A DNA stretch of 64,000 nucleotides from Ruminococcaceae bacterium UBA3323 (GCA_002361935.1 DESD01000021.1:1-64000), one strand, 5' to 3'; counted from the first letter of the stretch, positions 50,708 through 60,621 are shown. Made by a program: numbers and translations. Notes: generated by a model from the sequence alone, not told the origin.

Positions 50708-50822
50708 TTTTATTTCCTCCTTTAAGGTTATTCCTCCATTCCGTTTCATGGCATAACCCCATATTCATTCACCTTGGGATTGAAAACGAAATGTGCGTAT
50801 TCGCGTTCATTTTCACGAATGC
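50708..50822 (-). promoter_or_regulatory. rpsB 5' leader (possible autoregulatory RNA)
   Basis: A leader of about 115 bases between the rpsB promoter and start codon. A long imperfect stem lies at about 50776-50808 (GAAAACGAA on one side, TTCATTTTC on the other, with an inner GCG/CGC pair and a short loop). S2 regulates its own operon in several bacteria through such leaders, but I cannot match this one to a known motif. Confidence 0.45.
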
Positions 50823-50828
50823 TGAATC

Positions 50829-50857
50829 ATTTTAACACAAGAGAACGCATAAATCAA
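50829..50857 (-). promoter_or_regulatory. rpsB-tsf promoter
   Basis: Minus strand TTGATT (50852-50857), exactly 17 bases, TAAAAT (50829-50834). Confidence 0.75.
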
Positions 50858-50883
50858 GAAAAAATTGCCTTTTTCGTAAAAAA

Positions 50884-51603
50884 TTATATATAAAGGCTTT
50901 TTACCTGCTCGCGTGCAAATATTTCAAGTGTATTATCAAGGGGCAAAAGCTTAGCCTCTCCGTATTTATTAATCAGAGCCTTTTCAATCATCATATCTGC
51001 AAATCCGGGATTTTTCGGCAGCATCGGGCCATGGCAGTAAGTGCCGAAGGTGTTTTTATACCGAACCCCCTCTGTTTTATCCTTTCCGTTATTTCCAAAG
51101 CCCTTGATAACCTTTCCAAGGGGCTTTAATCCCCGGCAGAGATAGGTTCTGCCGGAATGATTTTCAAAACCTATAATTTTCATTTTATCAGCAGTTTTAT
51201 AAGCGTAATTCCCAATTAGACGTTTATCTCCGCCAACAGTATAAAAATCAAGAATTCCCGTAAATTTCATTCTTTCGCCTGTATGCGTTTCATAATAATT
51301 CCCAAGAAGCTGAAAGCCGCCGCAGATTGCAAGAAGCACGGTTCCCTTTTCTATTTCATTTCCCAAAGCCTCATCTGCACCGCTGCCCAGATCCTTAAGA
51401 ATCAGAGATTGTTCAAAATCCTGTCCGCCGCCGATAAAAATGATATCATAATCATTGTCACGAAGCTTTTTTGCAGAATCAAGACGATAAATATTGCAAT
51501 CTATTCCGCGCCATTTTGTTCTTTTTTCAAGGCAGAGAATATTGCCGCCGTCCCCATAAAGATTAAGCAAATCGGGATAAAGATGTGCTATTTTCAGCTT
51601 CAT
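50884..51603 (-). CDS. gatD: Lipid II isoglutaminyl synthase, glutaminase subunit GatD
   Basis: A 239-residue class I glutamine amidotransferase (CobB/CobQ type). It supplies ammonia to MurT to amidate D-Glu in the lipid II stem peptide. N-terminal IAHLYPDLLNLYGDGGNILCLEKR is typical of GatD. The catalytic cysteine lies in LLAICGGFQLLGNYYET (about 93), and the partner histidine in TFGTYCHGPMLPKNP near 190. Overlaps murT by 4 bases. Confidence 0.95.
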   Translation of the reverse strand: MKLKIAHLYPDLLNLYGDGGNILCLEKRTKWRGIDCNIYRLDSAKKLRDNDYDIIFIGGGQDFEQSLILKDLGSGADEALGNEIEKGTVLLAICGGFQLLGNYYETHTGERMKFTGILDFYTVGGDKRLIGNYAYKTADKMKIIGFENHSGRTYLCRGLKPLGKVIKGFGNNGKDKTEGVRYKNTFGTYCHGPMLPKNPGFADMMIEKALINKYGEAKLLPLDNTLEIFAREQVKSLYI

Positions 51604-52904
51604 TTCCAGAATTCATCCTTTTTATATTTTTGTGCAAGATAAGGGCGCAGCGCCATCATTGCCGTATAGGTTGGAATAATAACCGTGTTATCCTCATCCG
51701 TTACAGCATAAAATTCCTTATAGCTTGTGATTATTTTCGGATCATATCCCTCGTATTTAAGACGCAGTGCCATATCTCCCGAACGAACACCGAAGGCATA
51801 AATGTTTTTAACATTTTCCCCGATTTCAATATCTGCATCCCATATCCATGAAACATCACAGCCGTCTGCAGCATTATCATTTAATACAAAAACCAGATTG
51901 TTGATTGTCAAAGGCTTAATATAATTCATCGTTTGGGTAAAACCGGCAGGATTCTTAACAAGCAGCATTTTTGTTGAACCGAAATTTTCCATTCGCCCAA
52001 AAGCACCGTTAAAACTTTTCAGTGAATTCTCAAGCGTTTTTATATCAATTCCCAGCACGGAAAGAACGGCAGCAGATCCGATGGAGTTATAAATATTATA
52101 AACACCGCCTAAATTGATTTTGAATATGGAATTATGTCCGTTCAAATTTACAAAAACGGAAGAAAAATCGGCACCCGTTTCAAGAATTGCATCCACGGAA
52201 AAATCCGGATTTTCTCTTTTATATCCGCAGCTTTCACAGCAAAATCCGCCAAGCTGACTGTAGGTTCTATAACTGTATTTATAGGGAGATTTACAAAAAA
52301 TACAGTAATCCGTATCACTTCTTCCACCCATGTGCAAAGGAATATTCATTCCATAAGTAAAGCAGCGATTCGGCAGCACGGAAAGGCTGTAGGTTAAAGG
52401 ATCATCCGCATTAAGAATCAGGATGCAATCCGGCATATTTTCAGCACCCGTTTTTATTGCCGAAAGGGTGGATGAAACCTCTCCGTACCTGTCAAGCTGA
52501 TCACGAAAAACATTGGTAACAAGCAAAATTTCAGCATCAATATAAAGGCTTACCTTTTTCAGTGCATTCTCATCGCATTCAATAAGAGCATAATCCTTTC
52601 TGCATCTGCCGAAGATGCTTGAATTCATAATAAATGAAGTTGTAATTCCCGTAATAAGATTTGCTCCCGAGCGATTCATAAAATAGCTTTTTCCGCTTTC
52701 CTTCAGGCCCTCCTCTATCATTCTGGCAGAGGTTGTTTTCCCGTTTGTTCCCGTTATCATAATAACCTTCACACCACGGGAAAGCCTGATAAGAATATTG
52801 CTTTTTAAAAAAAGTGCTATCCTTCCCGGAAGTGTTGTTGCACCTTTGTGCAGCAGTTTTAAAACTTTTTCAGCCAATCTGGCAATCATCAAAACAAATA
52901 TCAT
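51600..52904 (-). CDS. murT: Lipid II isoglutaminyl synthase, Mur ligase subunit MurT
   Basis: A 434-residue Mur-ligase-like ATPase that activates the alpha-carboxyl of D-Glu in lipid II. The P-loop is VIMITGTNGKTTSARMIEEGL (about 47-67). A zinc ribbon inserted in the central domain has CIFCKSPY and CCESCGYKR, and the C-terminal DUF1727 domain follows (LLVKNPAGFTQTMNYI). Two starts are possible, 52904 and the ATG at 52889 (MIARLAEKVLKLL), neither with a clear ribosome binding site; a TATAAT lies very close to the first. Confidence 0.95.
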   Translation of the reverse strand: MIFVLMIARLAEKVLKLLHKGATTLPGRIALFLKSNILIRLSRGVKVIMITGTNGKTTSARMIEEGLKESGKSYFMNRSGANLITGITTSFIMNSSIFGRCRKDYALIECDENALKKVSLYIDAEILLVTNVFRDQLDRYGEVSSTLSAIKTGAENMPDCILILNADDPLTYSLSVLPNRCFTYGMNIPLHMGGRSDTDYCIFCKSPYKYSYRTYSQLGGFCCESCGYKRENPDFSVDAILETGADFSSVFVNLNGHNSIFKINLGGVYNIYNSIGSAAVLSVLGIDIKTLENSLKSFNGAFGRMENFGSTKMLLVKNPAGFTQTMNYIKPLTINNLVFVLNDNAADGCDVSWIWDADIEIGENVKNIYAFGVRSGDMALRLKYEGYDPKIITSYKEFYAVTDEDNTVIIPTYTAMMALRPYLAQKYKKDEFWK

Positions 52905-52915
52905 ACTAAATTATA

Positions 52916-52943
52916 TTGATTATAAAAAAATTTATGATAAAAT
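52916..52943 (+). promoter_or_regulatory. Promoter for the inositol monophosphatase gene
   Basis: TTGATT (52916-52921), 16 bases, TAAAAT (52938-52943), 17 bases before the ATG at 52960. The murT gene diverges from the same 55-base gap. Confidence 0.55.
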
Positions 52944-52959
52944 AAGAACGGTGATTAAA

Positions 52960-53730
52960 ATGTTGAAAAGAATAATTGAAACAGTAAAAAAAGCAGGCGA
53001 AATCTATAAAAGCGCCTCAGGAAATCTGGGAATTGAAAGCAAGGGATCTGCCGTTAATCTTGTTACCGAATATGACAAAAAAATTCAGGATTTTCTGTTT
53101 GAAGAGCTTTCCGAAATCATACCCGGCTGCTCCTTTTTAGGCGAAGAGGGTGAAGAAAACAAGGAGCTTTCGGACGGATATTGCTTTATAATTGACCCGA
53201 TTGACGGAACAACTAATTTTATAAAAGGCTTTCAGCACAGTGCAATTTCCGTTGGACTTGCCAAGGACAGAAAGCTTATTTCAGGCGTTGTATATGACCC
53301 GGATCTGGATAATCTGTATTATGCTGAAAAGGGCAACGGCGCTTACCTTAACGGAAAACAAATCCACGTTTCGGATTGTAATTTACAAAACAGCCTTGTA
53401 CTTTTCGGAACCTGCCCATATGAGCATGAGCTTGCAGAAAAAACCTTTGCACTTACAAAAGAAGTGTTTTATAAAGCCATTGAGGTAAGACGAGGCGGCA
53501 GTGCTGCGCTGGACATCTGCTATGTTGCGGCAGGAAAGGCAGATTTATATTATGAGCTGATTGTAAGGCCATGGGATTTTTCAGGTGCAACCATTATTTT
53601 AGAAGAGGCAGGCGGCATCTGCTGTACTCTTGAAAAAAAGGACATAGACTGCGGAAGCATAAGCTCATATCTCTGCGGAAATAAAAACAACATAAAAGAA
53701 TTTTTCAAAATAGCTGATGAAATATTATAG
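52960..53730 (+). CDS. Inositol monophosphatase-family phosphatase
   Basis: A 256-residue Mg-dependent, Li-sensitive-type phosphatase of the IMPase/CysQ superfamily. Metal sites are GEEGEE (about 68-73), IDPIDGTTNFIKGF (about 84-97) and the C-terminal RPWDFSGATIILEEAGG. Substrates in bacteria include inositol phosphate, FBP, NADP and PAP, and cannot be fixed by sequence alone. I start at the ATG 52960 with GGTGA 5 bases upstream; the long frame back to 52798 is antisense to murT. It overlaps the radical SAM gene by 14 bases. Confidence 0.92.
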   Translation: MLKRIIETVKKAGEIYKSASGNLGIESKGSAVNLVTEYDKKIQDFLFEELSEIIPGCSFLGEEGEENKELSDGYCFIIDPIDGTTNFIKGFQHSAISVGLAKDRKLISGVVYDPDLDNLYYAEKGNGAYLNGKQIHVSDCNLQNSLVLFGTCPYEHELAEKTFALTKEVFYKAIEVRRGGSAALDICYVAAGKADLYYELIVRPWDFSGATIILEEAGGICCTLEKKDIDCGSISSYLCGNKNNIKEFFKIADEIL

Positions 53731-54592
53731 TTTTAATCAATATTTAAAGGATACATTCGGCTGCAAGGTTTACAAAATCAGCATAAATGCAGGCTTTACC
53801 TGCCCGAACAGAGACGGCAAAATTGACACAAGGGGCTGCATTTTCTGCTCCAAAGGCGGAAGCGGAGATTTTGCAGAGGATGCCGAATTATCAATAACCG
53901 AGCAGATTGAAAGCGGAAAGAAACGGGTTGAAAAGAAAATAAAAAGCGGAAAATATATTGCCTATTTTCAGGCTTTTACAAATACTTACGCTCCGATTGA
54001 AACACTGAAATCCAAATTTTATGAAGCAATGGAACATCCCGATATTGTTGCCCTTTCGATAGCTACCCGCCCCGATTGCCTGCCCGATGAGGTTACTGCC
54101 CTTTTAAAAGAATTAAACTGCATAAAACCAGTTTTCGTTGAGCTTGGATTGCAGACCATTCACGAAAAAACGGCTGACTATATAAGACGCGGCTACACGC
54201 TTGATGTTTATGACACCGCTTTGCAAAAGCTTAAAGAGGCAGGAATCAATGTGGTTACACATATTATCCTTGGACTTCCGAACGAAACAAAAGAGGATAT
54301 GCTGAACTCTGTTGATTATGTCTGCAAGGCAGGGACGGACGGAATTAAGCTGCAATTGCTGCATATTCTGAAAAAAACAGACCTTGCTGATGAATATTTC
54401 AATGGAAAGGTGAATACCCTTACACTTGATGAATATATTGACATCATAAAGGATTGTGTTAAAATAATACCGAACAATGTTGTGATTCACCGCTTAACGG
54501 GAGACGGAGCAAAAAAAGATTTGATTGCGCCGCTTTGGAGCGCAGACAAGAAAACTGTTTTGAATAAAATCAACAAAGCACTCAGCGAATAA
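53717..54592 (+). CDS. TIGR01212-family radical SAM protein (YhcC/YtqA)
   Basis: A 291-residue radical SAM protein. The cluster motif is INAGFTCPNRDGKIDTRGCIFCSKGGSGDF, whose C...GCIFC spacing (CxxxxxxxxxxCxxC) is the unusual YhcC/Elp3-like variant. VFVELGLQTIHEKTADYIRRGY, VVTHIILGLPNE and LQLLHILKKTDLADEY follow in order. B. subtilis YtqA is of unknown function; a role in tRNA modification has been suggested from its similarity to Elp3-like proteins. Confidence 0.9.
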   Translation: MKYYSFNQYLKDTFGCKVYKISINAGFTCPNRDGKIDTRGCIFCSKGGSGDFAEDAELSITEQIESGKKRVEKKIKSGKYIAYFQAFTNTYAPIETLKSKFYEAMEHPDIVALSIATRPDCLPDEVTALLKELNCIKPVFVELGLQTIHEKTADYIRRGYTLDVYDTALQKLKEAGINVVTHIILGLPNETKEDMLNSVDYVCKAGTDGIKLQLLHILKKTDLADEYFNGKVNTLTLDEYIDIIKDCVKIIPNNVVIHRLTGDGAKKDLIAPLWSADKKTVLNKINKALSE

Positions 54593-54610
54593 AAGCCGAG
54601 TGCTTGTTTT
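54577..54610 (+). terminator. Terminator at the end of the radical SAM gene
   Basis: AGCACTC/GAGTGCT stem (54577-54583, 54598-54604) around a 14-base loop, then TGTTTT. It overlaps the last codons. Confidence 0.55.
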
Positions 54611-54626
54611 CTGCATACAAAAACAG

Positions 54627-54661
54627 ATGCGTGATAAGTTTAATCTTACCACGCATTTTTT
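54627..54661. terminator. Bidirectional terminator between convergent genes
   Basis: ATGCGTG-A-TAAG pairs with CTTA-C-CACGCAT (54627-54638 with 54645-54656), followed by six Ts on the plus strand and by CTGTTTTTG on the minus strand. It serves the radical SAM and fucosidase transcripts. Confidence 0.78.
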
Positions 54662-54669
54662 AGTATCTG

Positions 54670-56052
54670 TTATTCATAAAAGCCGATTTCGGAAATCACG
54701 GGATTACCTCTGCTCTGACGCACAATAAGCCTTGCTCCGACACATTTTTTGCCCTTTAATGCAATGATTCTGCCGGAACCGATAATGGTTTCCGAAGCCT
54801 CCCTTTTCCATTTTCCGTTTTCTTTTTTAATATAAATGTCGAATTTCTCTACTCTTTGAGATTTTCTTATATCCTCTTTTATAATTACATATTTCAGCCT
54901 TCTGGGAGAGTCAAAGGCAAAATCAATATATCCGTCACGTTCCGTAAATTCGCCCGGCTTATCAATAAGAATAGGATTTGATGTTAAATGATGAATCCTT
55001 TTTCCAAGAGATTTAAGCGCACGAACATCTTTGTGATGAATAACGCCCCTGTCGGTCGGCGGAACATTAAGAAGAAAAGTACAGTTCTTTCCGACTGAAG
55101 AAAGATACAGTTTAAACAATTTTCTGCCGTTTTTAACGGTAATGTTTTCATTTTTACTGTAAAACCAGCCACGACGGATAGAAACGTCTACCTCGGCAGG
55201 ATACCAGCAAAGCTCACCGGCATCCGCAAGCACTCTGCGGCTTCCCAAATCCTCATCGGTTGATGTTAAGGTTTTTAGCTTTACAGCATCTTTTTCTGAA
55301 TGCTGGCTGTTTTTGCTTACGGTTTCAGACATACAAAGTGCTTTAGGAACAACAGAGAATTCCGATTTTCTTGTTTTTCCGCCTTCATTTCCAACCCAGC
55401 GGATATCAGGCCCGCAGATTGCAATATTCGCAGAGGGCTGAAGAGTACGGATAAGCGCATAATATCTTCGCCAATCATATTCAAATGCCCTTGCATTTGC
55501 ACCCTTTGCACCATCAAACCAAACCTCGTTTATTTCGCCGTAATTCGTTAAAAGCTCGGTTAACTGATTACAGAAATAATCATTATACGCTTCGGTTCCA
55601 TAGGTTTCTTCATGCATGTCCCAAGGAGAAAGATAAACTCCAAAGTAAAGGTTTTCAGCTTTACAAGCGTCTGCTACCATTTTAACAATATCACCGTCAA
55701 ACCCGGAGTTTTTAACTGAAAATTCAGTATATTTCGACGGCCAAAGACAGAAGCCATCGTGGTGCTTGCAGGTTAATATAATTCCCGAAGCACCCGAAGC
55801 CTTTATGCTTTTTGCCCATTGCTGCGGTTTTATGCTTTTAATCGTAAAATCCGCCGGCGTTTCCTTTCCCGTTCCCCATTCCCTTGCCGTTGCGGTATTC
55901 ATACCAAAATGAATAAAGCAATAATACGGGTTTTCGGAAAGCCTTATCTGATTTTCACTTGGAAAAACAGATATATATCTTTTTACTTCTTCATCAAACA
56001 ACGGATATCCGTTGTTATTTGTTGTCCAATTCTTTATAAATTGATTTTCCAT
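54670..56052 (-). CDS. GH29 alpha-L-fucosidase
   Basis: A 460-residue retaining fucosidase. Catalytic barrel segments are YYCFIHFGMNTATAREWG (about 43-60), ILTCKHHDGFCLWPSKYTEFSV (about 92-113), FGVYLSPWDMHE and EINEVWFDGAKG, whose D180 is the nucleophile. A beta-rich C-terminal domain (about 350-460) follows. No signal peptide, so cytoplasmic action on imported fucosylated oligosaccharides is likely. It shares one base with the GH38 gene (TAATG) and is last in the operon. Confidence 0.93.
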   Translation of the reverse strand: MENQFIKNWTTNNNGYPLFDEEVKRYISVFPSENQIRLSENPYYCFIHFGMNTATAREWGTGKETPADFTIKSIKPQQWAKSIKASGASGIILTCKHHDGFCLWPSKYTEFSVKNSGFDGDIVKMVADACKAENLYFGVYLSPWDMHEETYGTEAYNDYFCNQLTELLTNYGEINEVWFDGAKGANARAFEYDWRRYYALIRTLQPSANIAICGPDIRWVGNEGGKTRKSEFSVVPKALCMSETVSKNSQHSEKDAVKLKTLTSTDEDLGSRRVLADAGELCWYPAEVDVSIRRGWFYSKNENITVKNGRKLFKLYLSSVGKNCTFLLNVPPTDRGVIHHKDVRALKSLGKRIHHLTSNPILIDKPGEFTERDGYIDFAFDSPRRLKYVIIKEDIRKSQRVEKFDIYIKKENGKWKREASETIIGSGRIIALKGKKCVGARLIVRQSRGNPVISEIGFYE

Positions 56053-59000
56053 TAGTTTCTACCTTTATTTCTGTGTGTAATAAAATTATCCCTGTCACTC
56101 AGATTCCAGACGCATTTATATTTTTCATAGCGGATACGCTCAGATGCCGAAAGCTTAAAGGTTTGCTTTCTGTTTTCGGCAACCTCATCAAAAACAGGGG
56201 TAATCAGCTTAGCATCATTTCCGGTATATTCTGTTGCAGAAATAACAACAACGTCGTTTTCAAAAGGCAGCGTTACACATTTTTTACCTTTAACATCAAG
56301 TTCAACAATATAGAAATACATTCCCTTGGCAATTGCATCATTGCCGTTTACATGGCAATGGGTTGCTTCAAACCCAAGCTTAGCATTTTTAACATAGGCA
56401 GTATCCCCAAGATCAACAAGATCCCATGCAGCAAACGCTTCAAACATACTGAAAACCTTTTTTGAAACCTTTTTACCGTCCACATCAAAGCTTACATTCT
56501 TATCCTCATGAACAGAGGAACAAAGAAGACAGAGCTTATCCGTAGTTTCGGAAATTTCAATTTTCTGTCCGTTCAGAACAAATGCGTTTTCGCTTGTTTT
56601 GGAAATTACGAAATCAATTCCGTTTGCCGACACGGCATCAGGGGTAATTTCACGCGGAATATTATATTCAAAATCAGATTTTTCATTTCTCTGATAGGTT
56701 ATAATATTTTTATCAAACTTAACCTTAGCAGGAACGGATTTTGCCTTTTTGCCCTTTACATCACTTTCCTTTAACGTTAATGCAAAGGTTTTGATTTCAT
56801 ATGGCCTAAAGCTTGTTACAAGCTGTCCGTTTTCAACAGCAGCATCGCATTTGAATTCCTCGCTTGCAAACATTTCCCTTGCAGATGCTATGCCTGTTCC
56901 CAGCTCAATCAGAACATTTTCCGTGCTTTCATTTGCACCCTCATTCAGGCGGATGATGATTTCATCACTGTCCTCTGCTTTTTTGATTGCACGAACGATA
57001 ATATTATCAGCCGAGATTCTGCCGAAGCTGTAATCAGAGCCAAGCTTTCCGCTGTGTTTTTCAGCAGAAACGGCAATCATCGGCTGAACAAACTTTCTTG
57101 CTTCAAGCTGTGTTGCCCTGCCAACCTTTCCGCTATGGCTGAAGATGGCAAAGGAATATCGGTTCAAGCCGATATCCAGCATAGACTGCATGGAGTCAAT
57201 TCTGTAATTTTTAAGCGGTGTATGAAGCACGGTTAATCTGAGCGAATGATTATCAAATTTATCCCAGCCGTACTTGCATTCACTGATTACGGAAACGCCG
57301 AAGCGACCGCTTTCATCCGTTAAATCAGCCCATTTCTGAGCAGGAACCTCAAAAAGCTTTTCGCTCATGTTTTCACGTTCAATTGCTCCAAGTCCCAAAT
57401 CAAAGGTTGCCTTTTCATTTGAACAATTAAAAGAAAACTTATTTTTAGCAAGCGTACAAAGGCTCTGCCATTCAATTTCAGAATAGACTTCTACACATTC
57501 GCCGCCGTCTGAAAGAGCGATAATATTCGTAAACTTAGAACGCTTTCTATCCTCCTGAACCACTTTAAAGGCAACTCTTGCAGGGCCGTTTTCCTCAATG
57601 CTGACGGAAACAAGGTTCGGAATTCTGTCTGCATTCTTGTTTGCTTCCTCATAATTCATTTCCCAAGCAGGCCAATCCTTTGAACCGGTATAATTATACA
57701 GACCGAGAACAACAGGCTCTTTAAGAAGCTCTTTATCATCAAGAGTCTTATCAATAATGGATTCAATATTGCCCTGCTTATTCAGCCTTACAATATATTT
57801 TTGATTTTCAGCAGTATTATCATTTATTGAAATTTCAGATTTAACCTTACAGGGTTCATCACTGGGACGAACATCATAAACACGAAAGCCAAGACTTTTA
57901 ACAGATGCAATGAATACAATTTCCATAACGCCGTTTTTATTGGAATTCACTTGGCTTTTAACCTCTTTGCCCTTATCATCAAAAATTCTTACATAAGGCT
58001 TATTTATGTTTTCAAGTCTGATTTTAACGGCAGAGGTAATATCTGCTTCAATCGGATTAGACACAACAACAGGAGTACCTGTACAGAAATCGGTTTTCAT
58101 AAGCGTTGAAACAGCAGCAGTTGAAGCTTCAAGCTCGCTTTTGAACTGGTTTGCAGACATTGCATAATCATTCCAGCTTCTGCGATAAGCACGCTGAACC
58201 GATGTGCCCGGCATATCATCGTGGAACTGATGTGCAATAAAGCGCTTCCATGAGCGGTTGATAACCCGGCTGTTATAATCATAGGCACCGAGATAGGAGG
58301 CAATAACGCTGTTTCTTTCGGCAATATCGGCAAGTTCTTCACAGCGTCTGTTCCAGCGTTTGCCTACTGCACGCGAGGTATATCCGCCAACACCGTGATT
58401 CTGCATAACAAGCTCTTTTTTCCAAACAGGAAGCTTATCTCTCTGCTCCTCGGTTAATTTATTGTCTATATCATGATAAATTTCATCGGCTGCTGCAACA
58501 TAAACCTCAATATCATCCGAATCGTTTTTCTTTGTTTCTTTTTCAACAAAGGAAATGGATTTTTCCTTCGGAGCGCCGCCTCTGTCGCCGATACCATGGA
58601 ACATATAGGTCCAATCCAGATCATACGCTTCATTCTTTTTGAATTTATCAAGCACAAAATCCCAGTCACGAAGCTTGGTAAAGGTATAATAATAATCATG
58701 AGGATTAACACAGGCATAAACATAGTTTCCGTCTACTCCATACCATTTTCCGATATCAAACGGCGTTCCGTAAGCAGAACCCCATGTAAGCTTCTGGGTT
58801 GTAAAGCCTTTAAGATTCGCATGCCTTTCTATTGACGGAAGCGCCCAGCCAAAGCCGAAGCAATCCGGAAGATAGATATCAACGCTTCTTTTGCCAAAGG
58901 TTTTATCAAAATAGGAATTGCCGAAAAGGATATTTCTGAAAAGTGCTTCCGGAGACGGAATATTGGTATCTCCGTTTTCAAAAGCAGAACCGCAGACATT

Positions 59001-59243
59001 CCATCTGCCCTCCTTAACATATTCCTTAACCTTTTCAAAAAGCTCCGGATAATACTCCTCCATAAGTTCATAGCGGTAGCTGCCCTCAAAGTTAAACTTA
59101 TATGTAGGATATTTTTTAAACATTTTAAAATTATCTACAAGCGTATTATAAATATATGTTGAAACGGTTTTTTCAAAATCCCAGCTCCATATTGTATCAA
59201 GATGAGCCGTAGCAACAGTATAGATTTTCTTTTTCTGACCCAT
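56052..59243 (-). CDS. GH38 alpha-mannosidase
   Basis: A 1063-residue zinc-dependent retaining alpha-mannosidase. The N-terminal barrel has TVATAHLDTIWSWDFEKT, with metal ligands H14 and D16. IYLPDCFGFGWALPSI holds the catalytic nucleophile D127, and FIAHQFHDDMPGTSVQRAYRRSW gives another metal His. Middle helical and C-terminal beta domains follow, the normal GH38 layout. I start at 59243 (AAGGAG 8 bases upstream), 13 bases after the GH4 stop. It lacks a signal peptide. Likely targets are mannosides from N-glycans or plant/yeast glycans. Confidence 0.94.
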   Translation of the reverse strand: MGQKKKIYTVATAHLDTIWSWDFEKTVSTYIYNTLVDNFKMFKKYPTYKFNFEGSYRYELMEEYYPELFEKVKEYVKEGRWNVCGSAFENGDTNIPSPEALFRNILFGNSYFDKTFGKRSVDIYLPDCFGFGWALPSIERHANLKGFTTQKLTWGSAYGTPFDIGKWYGVDGNYVYACVNPHDYYYTFTKLRDWDFVLDKFKKNEAYDLDWTYMFHGIGDRGGAPKEKSISFVEKETKKNDSDDIEVYVAAADEIYHDIDNKLTEEQRDKLPVWKKELVMQNHGVGGYTSRAVGKRWNRRCEELADIAERNSVIASYLGAYDYNSRVINRSWKRFIAHQFHDDMPGTSVQRAYRRSWNDYAMSANQFKSELEASTAAVSTLMKTDFCTGTPVVVSNPIEADITSAVKIRLENINKPYVRIFDDKGKEVKSQVNSNKNGVMEIVFIASVKSLGFRVYDVRPSDEPCKVKSEISINDNTAENQKYIVRLNKQGNIESIIDKTLDDKELLKEPVVLGLYNYTGSKDWPAWEMNYEEANKNADRIPNLVSVSIEENGPARVAFKVVQEDRKRSKFTNIIALSDGGECVEVYSEIEWQSLCTLAKNKFSFNCSNEKATFDLGLGAIERENMSEKLFEVPAQKWADLTDESGRFGVSVISECKYGWDKFDNHSLRLTVLHTPLKNYRIDSMQSMLDIGLNRYSFAIFSHSGKVGRATQLEARKFVQPMIAVSAEKHSGKLGSDYSFGRISADNIIVRAIKKAEDSDEIIIRLNEGANESTENVLIELGTGIASAREMFASEEFKCDAAVENGQLVTSFRPYEIKTFALTLKESDVKGKKAKSVPAKVKFDKNIITYQRNEKSDFEYNIPREITPDAVSANGIDFVISKTSENAFVLNGQKIEISETTDKLCLLCSSVHEDKNVSFDVDGKKVSKKVFSMFEAFAAWDLVDLGDTAYVKNAKLGFEATHCHVNGNDAIAKGMYFYIVELDVKGKKCVTLPFENDVVVISATEYTGNDAKLITPVFDEVAENRKQTFKLSASERIRYEKYKCVWNLSDRDNFITHRNKGRN

Positions 59244-59256
59244 AGTTTTAATCTCC

Positions 59257-60621
59257 TTATTTCCAGCCGAAGCTGTAGTTTTTATTATGTTTAATATATT
59301 CATCAATAAGCTCTTTTGCAAGAGAATATGAATTTACAAGCGGATGCAGCGTAAGAGCCTGAATGGCTGAAGCTTTGTCCTTTTCTCTGATAGCCTTTGA
59401 TGCAAGGCGCTCATAAATTTTAACCCGCCTGATGATTTCAAGATTCTGTTCATCCACATCTCCGATTTTATGAGGAACACAGCCATCTGCATTAACATCA
59501 CAGGTAATTTCAACCACATCATCATTTCGAAGCCCGTTTATGGAGCCGTTATTCGGTATACACATTATCATTGTGCCTGTTGTTCCGCTTTGTGCGGTTT
59601 CAATAAATTTCAGTGCAACGCCTGCATAGCCGCCGTCATCCTCCTCATAAATATCAAAATGCCATGGAGTTGTTCGCTTAACGCCGGTTTCACTCGCCAT
59701 ATAGCTGCCCTCACGCATTCCATACCACTTTTCAAAAACCTTAAGGCAGCCCTCAAAATCATTTTCAATATCCATTGCTGAGAGTTCGGCAGTCATATTC
59801 TTATTGATATCTCTGATTTGCTCGCCCCGTGTCTGCTTTGCTTTCAGGATATTCTCAACGGCCTGTTCTCTGTAATAAAAATAGTAGAGATATTCATTTA
59901 AAACAGCCTTTCGGTCTTTCAAAAGTTCCTTGCTGAAGTAACGCATATCGGTTTTTGTATATGCCTCATCATTTTCTATAAGCTCATCCATAATTTCTTT
60001 GCCGCCCAGCGTAATGCTTTTGAAATAGGAAAGATGGTTCAGTCCGTAAACCTCACCGCTGATGTTATTCGGATTTTCATTATATAAAAGAGCAAAGGAA
60101 CGAAGCATTCCGGACGGAGCATCACAGATACCATAAGTAAAATCATACCCCATATCACGCAGAGTCTGAGAAACAACACCTGCAGGATTGGTAAAGTTAA
60201 ACACCTTTACATCAGGCTTGGAATACGTTTTGATAAGCTCACAGTATTCTGCAAGAGCAGGTACACTGCGCATAGCAAAGGAAAAACCCGCCGCACCTGT
60301 GGTTTCCTGTCCGAGCACACCTTTGTTCAGTGCAATGCGTTCATCCTTGGCACGCATATCATCCTCGCCCACACGGATTGTTGTTATAACGTAGTCCGCA
60401 TTCCTGACAGCTTCAACAGCATCTGCTGTAATACTGAATTTCATGCCCGGGCACAGAAGCCTTGCTACATGGGCAGCCATTCCGCCGTAAATCCTTAATT
60501 TCTGTTCATTATTGTCCATAAAGCAAAGCTCATCTATATGCAGACGCTCTGCTTTCTGTGCAATGCTTTTGGCAAGAAACATGGAGCGTACTCCACCGCC
60601 TCCGATTACTGTTATTTTCAT
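59257..60621 (-). CDS. GH4-family NAD-dependent glycosidase
   Basis: A 454-residue GH4 enzyme, which cleaves alpha- or beta-glycosides through an NAD(H) redox mechanism with Mn. The dinucleotide site is ITVIGGGGVRSMFLAKSI (3-20). NFTNPAGVVSQTL (142-154), the metal ligand C166 in YGICDAPSG and H196 in GLNHLSYF are conserved. It resembles 6-phospho-beta-glucosidases rather than the alpha-galactosidase group, but specificity, including whether the sugar is phosphorylated, is open. RBS is weak; it lies 25 bases after the metallophosphoesterase. Confidence 0.92.
   Translation of the reverse strand: MKITVIGGGGVRSMFLAKSIAQKAERLHIDELCFMDNNEQKLRIYGGMAAHVARLLCPGMKFSITADAVEAVRNADYVITTIRVGEDDMRAKDERIALNKGVLGQETTGAAGFSFAMRSVPALAEYCELIKTYSKPDVKVFNFTNPAGVVSQTLRDMGYDFTYGICDAPSGMLRSFALLYNENPNNISGEVYGLNHLSYFKSITLGGKEIMDELIENDEAYTKTDMRYFSKELLKDRKAVLNEYLYYFYYREQAVENILKAKQTRGEQIRDINKNMTAELSAMDIENDFEGCLKVFEKWYGMREGSYMASETGVKRTTPWHFDIYEEDDGGYAGVALKFIETAQSGTTGTMIMCIPNNGSINGLRNDDVVEITCDVNADGCVPHKIGDVDEQNLEIIRRVKIYERLASKAIREKDKASAIQALTLHPLVNSYSLAKELIDEYIKHNKNYSFGWK

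Noticed and set aside
52798..52959. Upstream extension of the inositol monophosphatase frame
   Set aside because: It runs antisense through the start of murT and lacks family similarity; the ATG at 52960 has a promoter and ribosome binding site.
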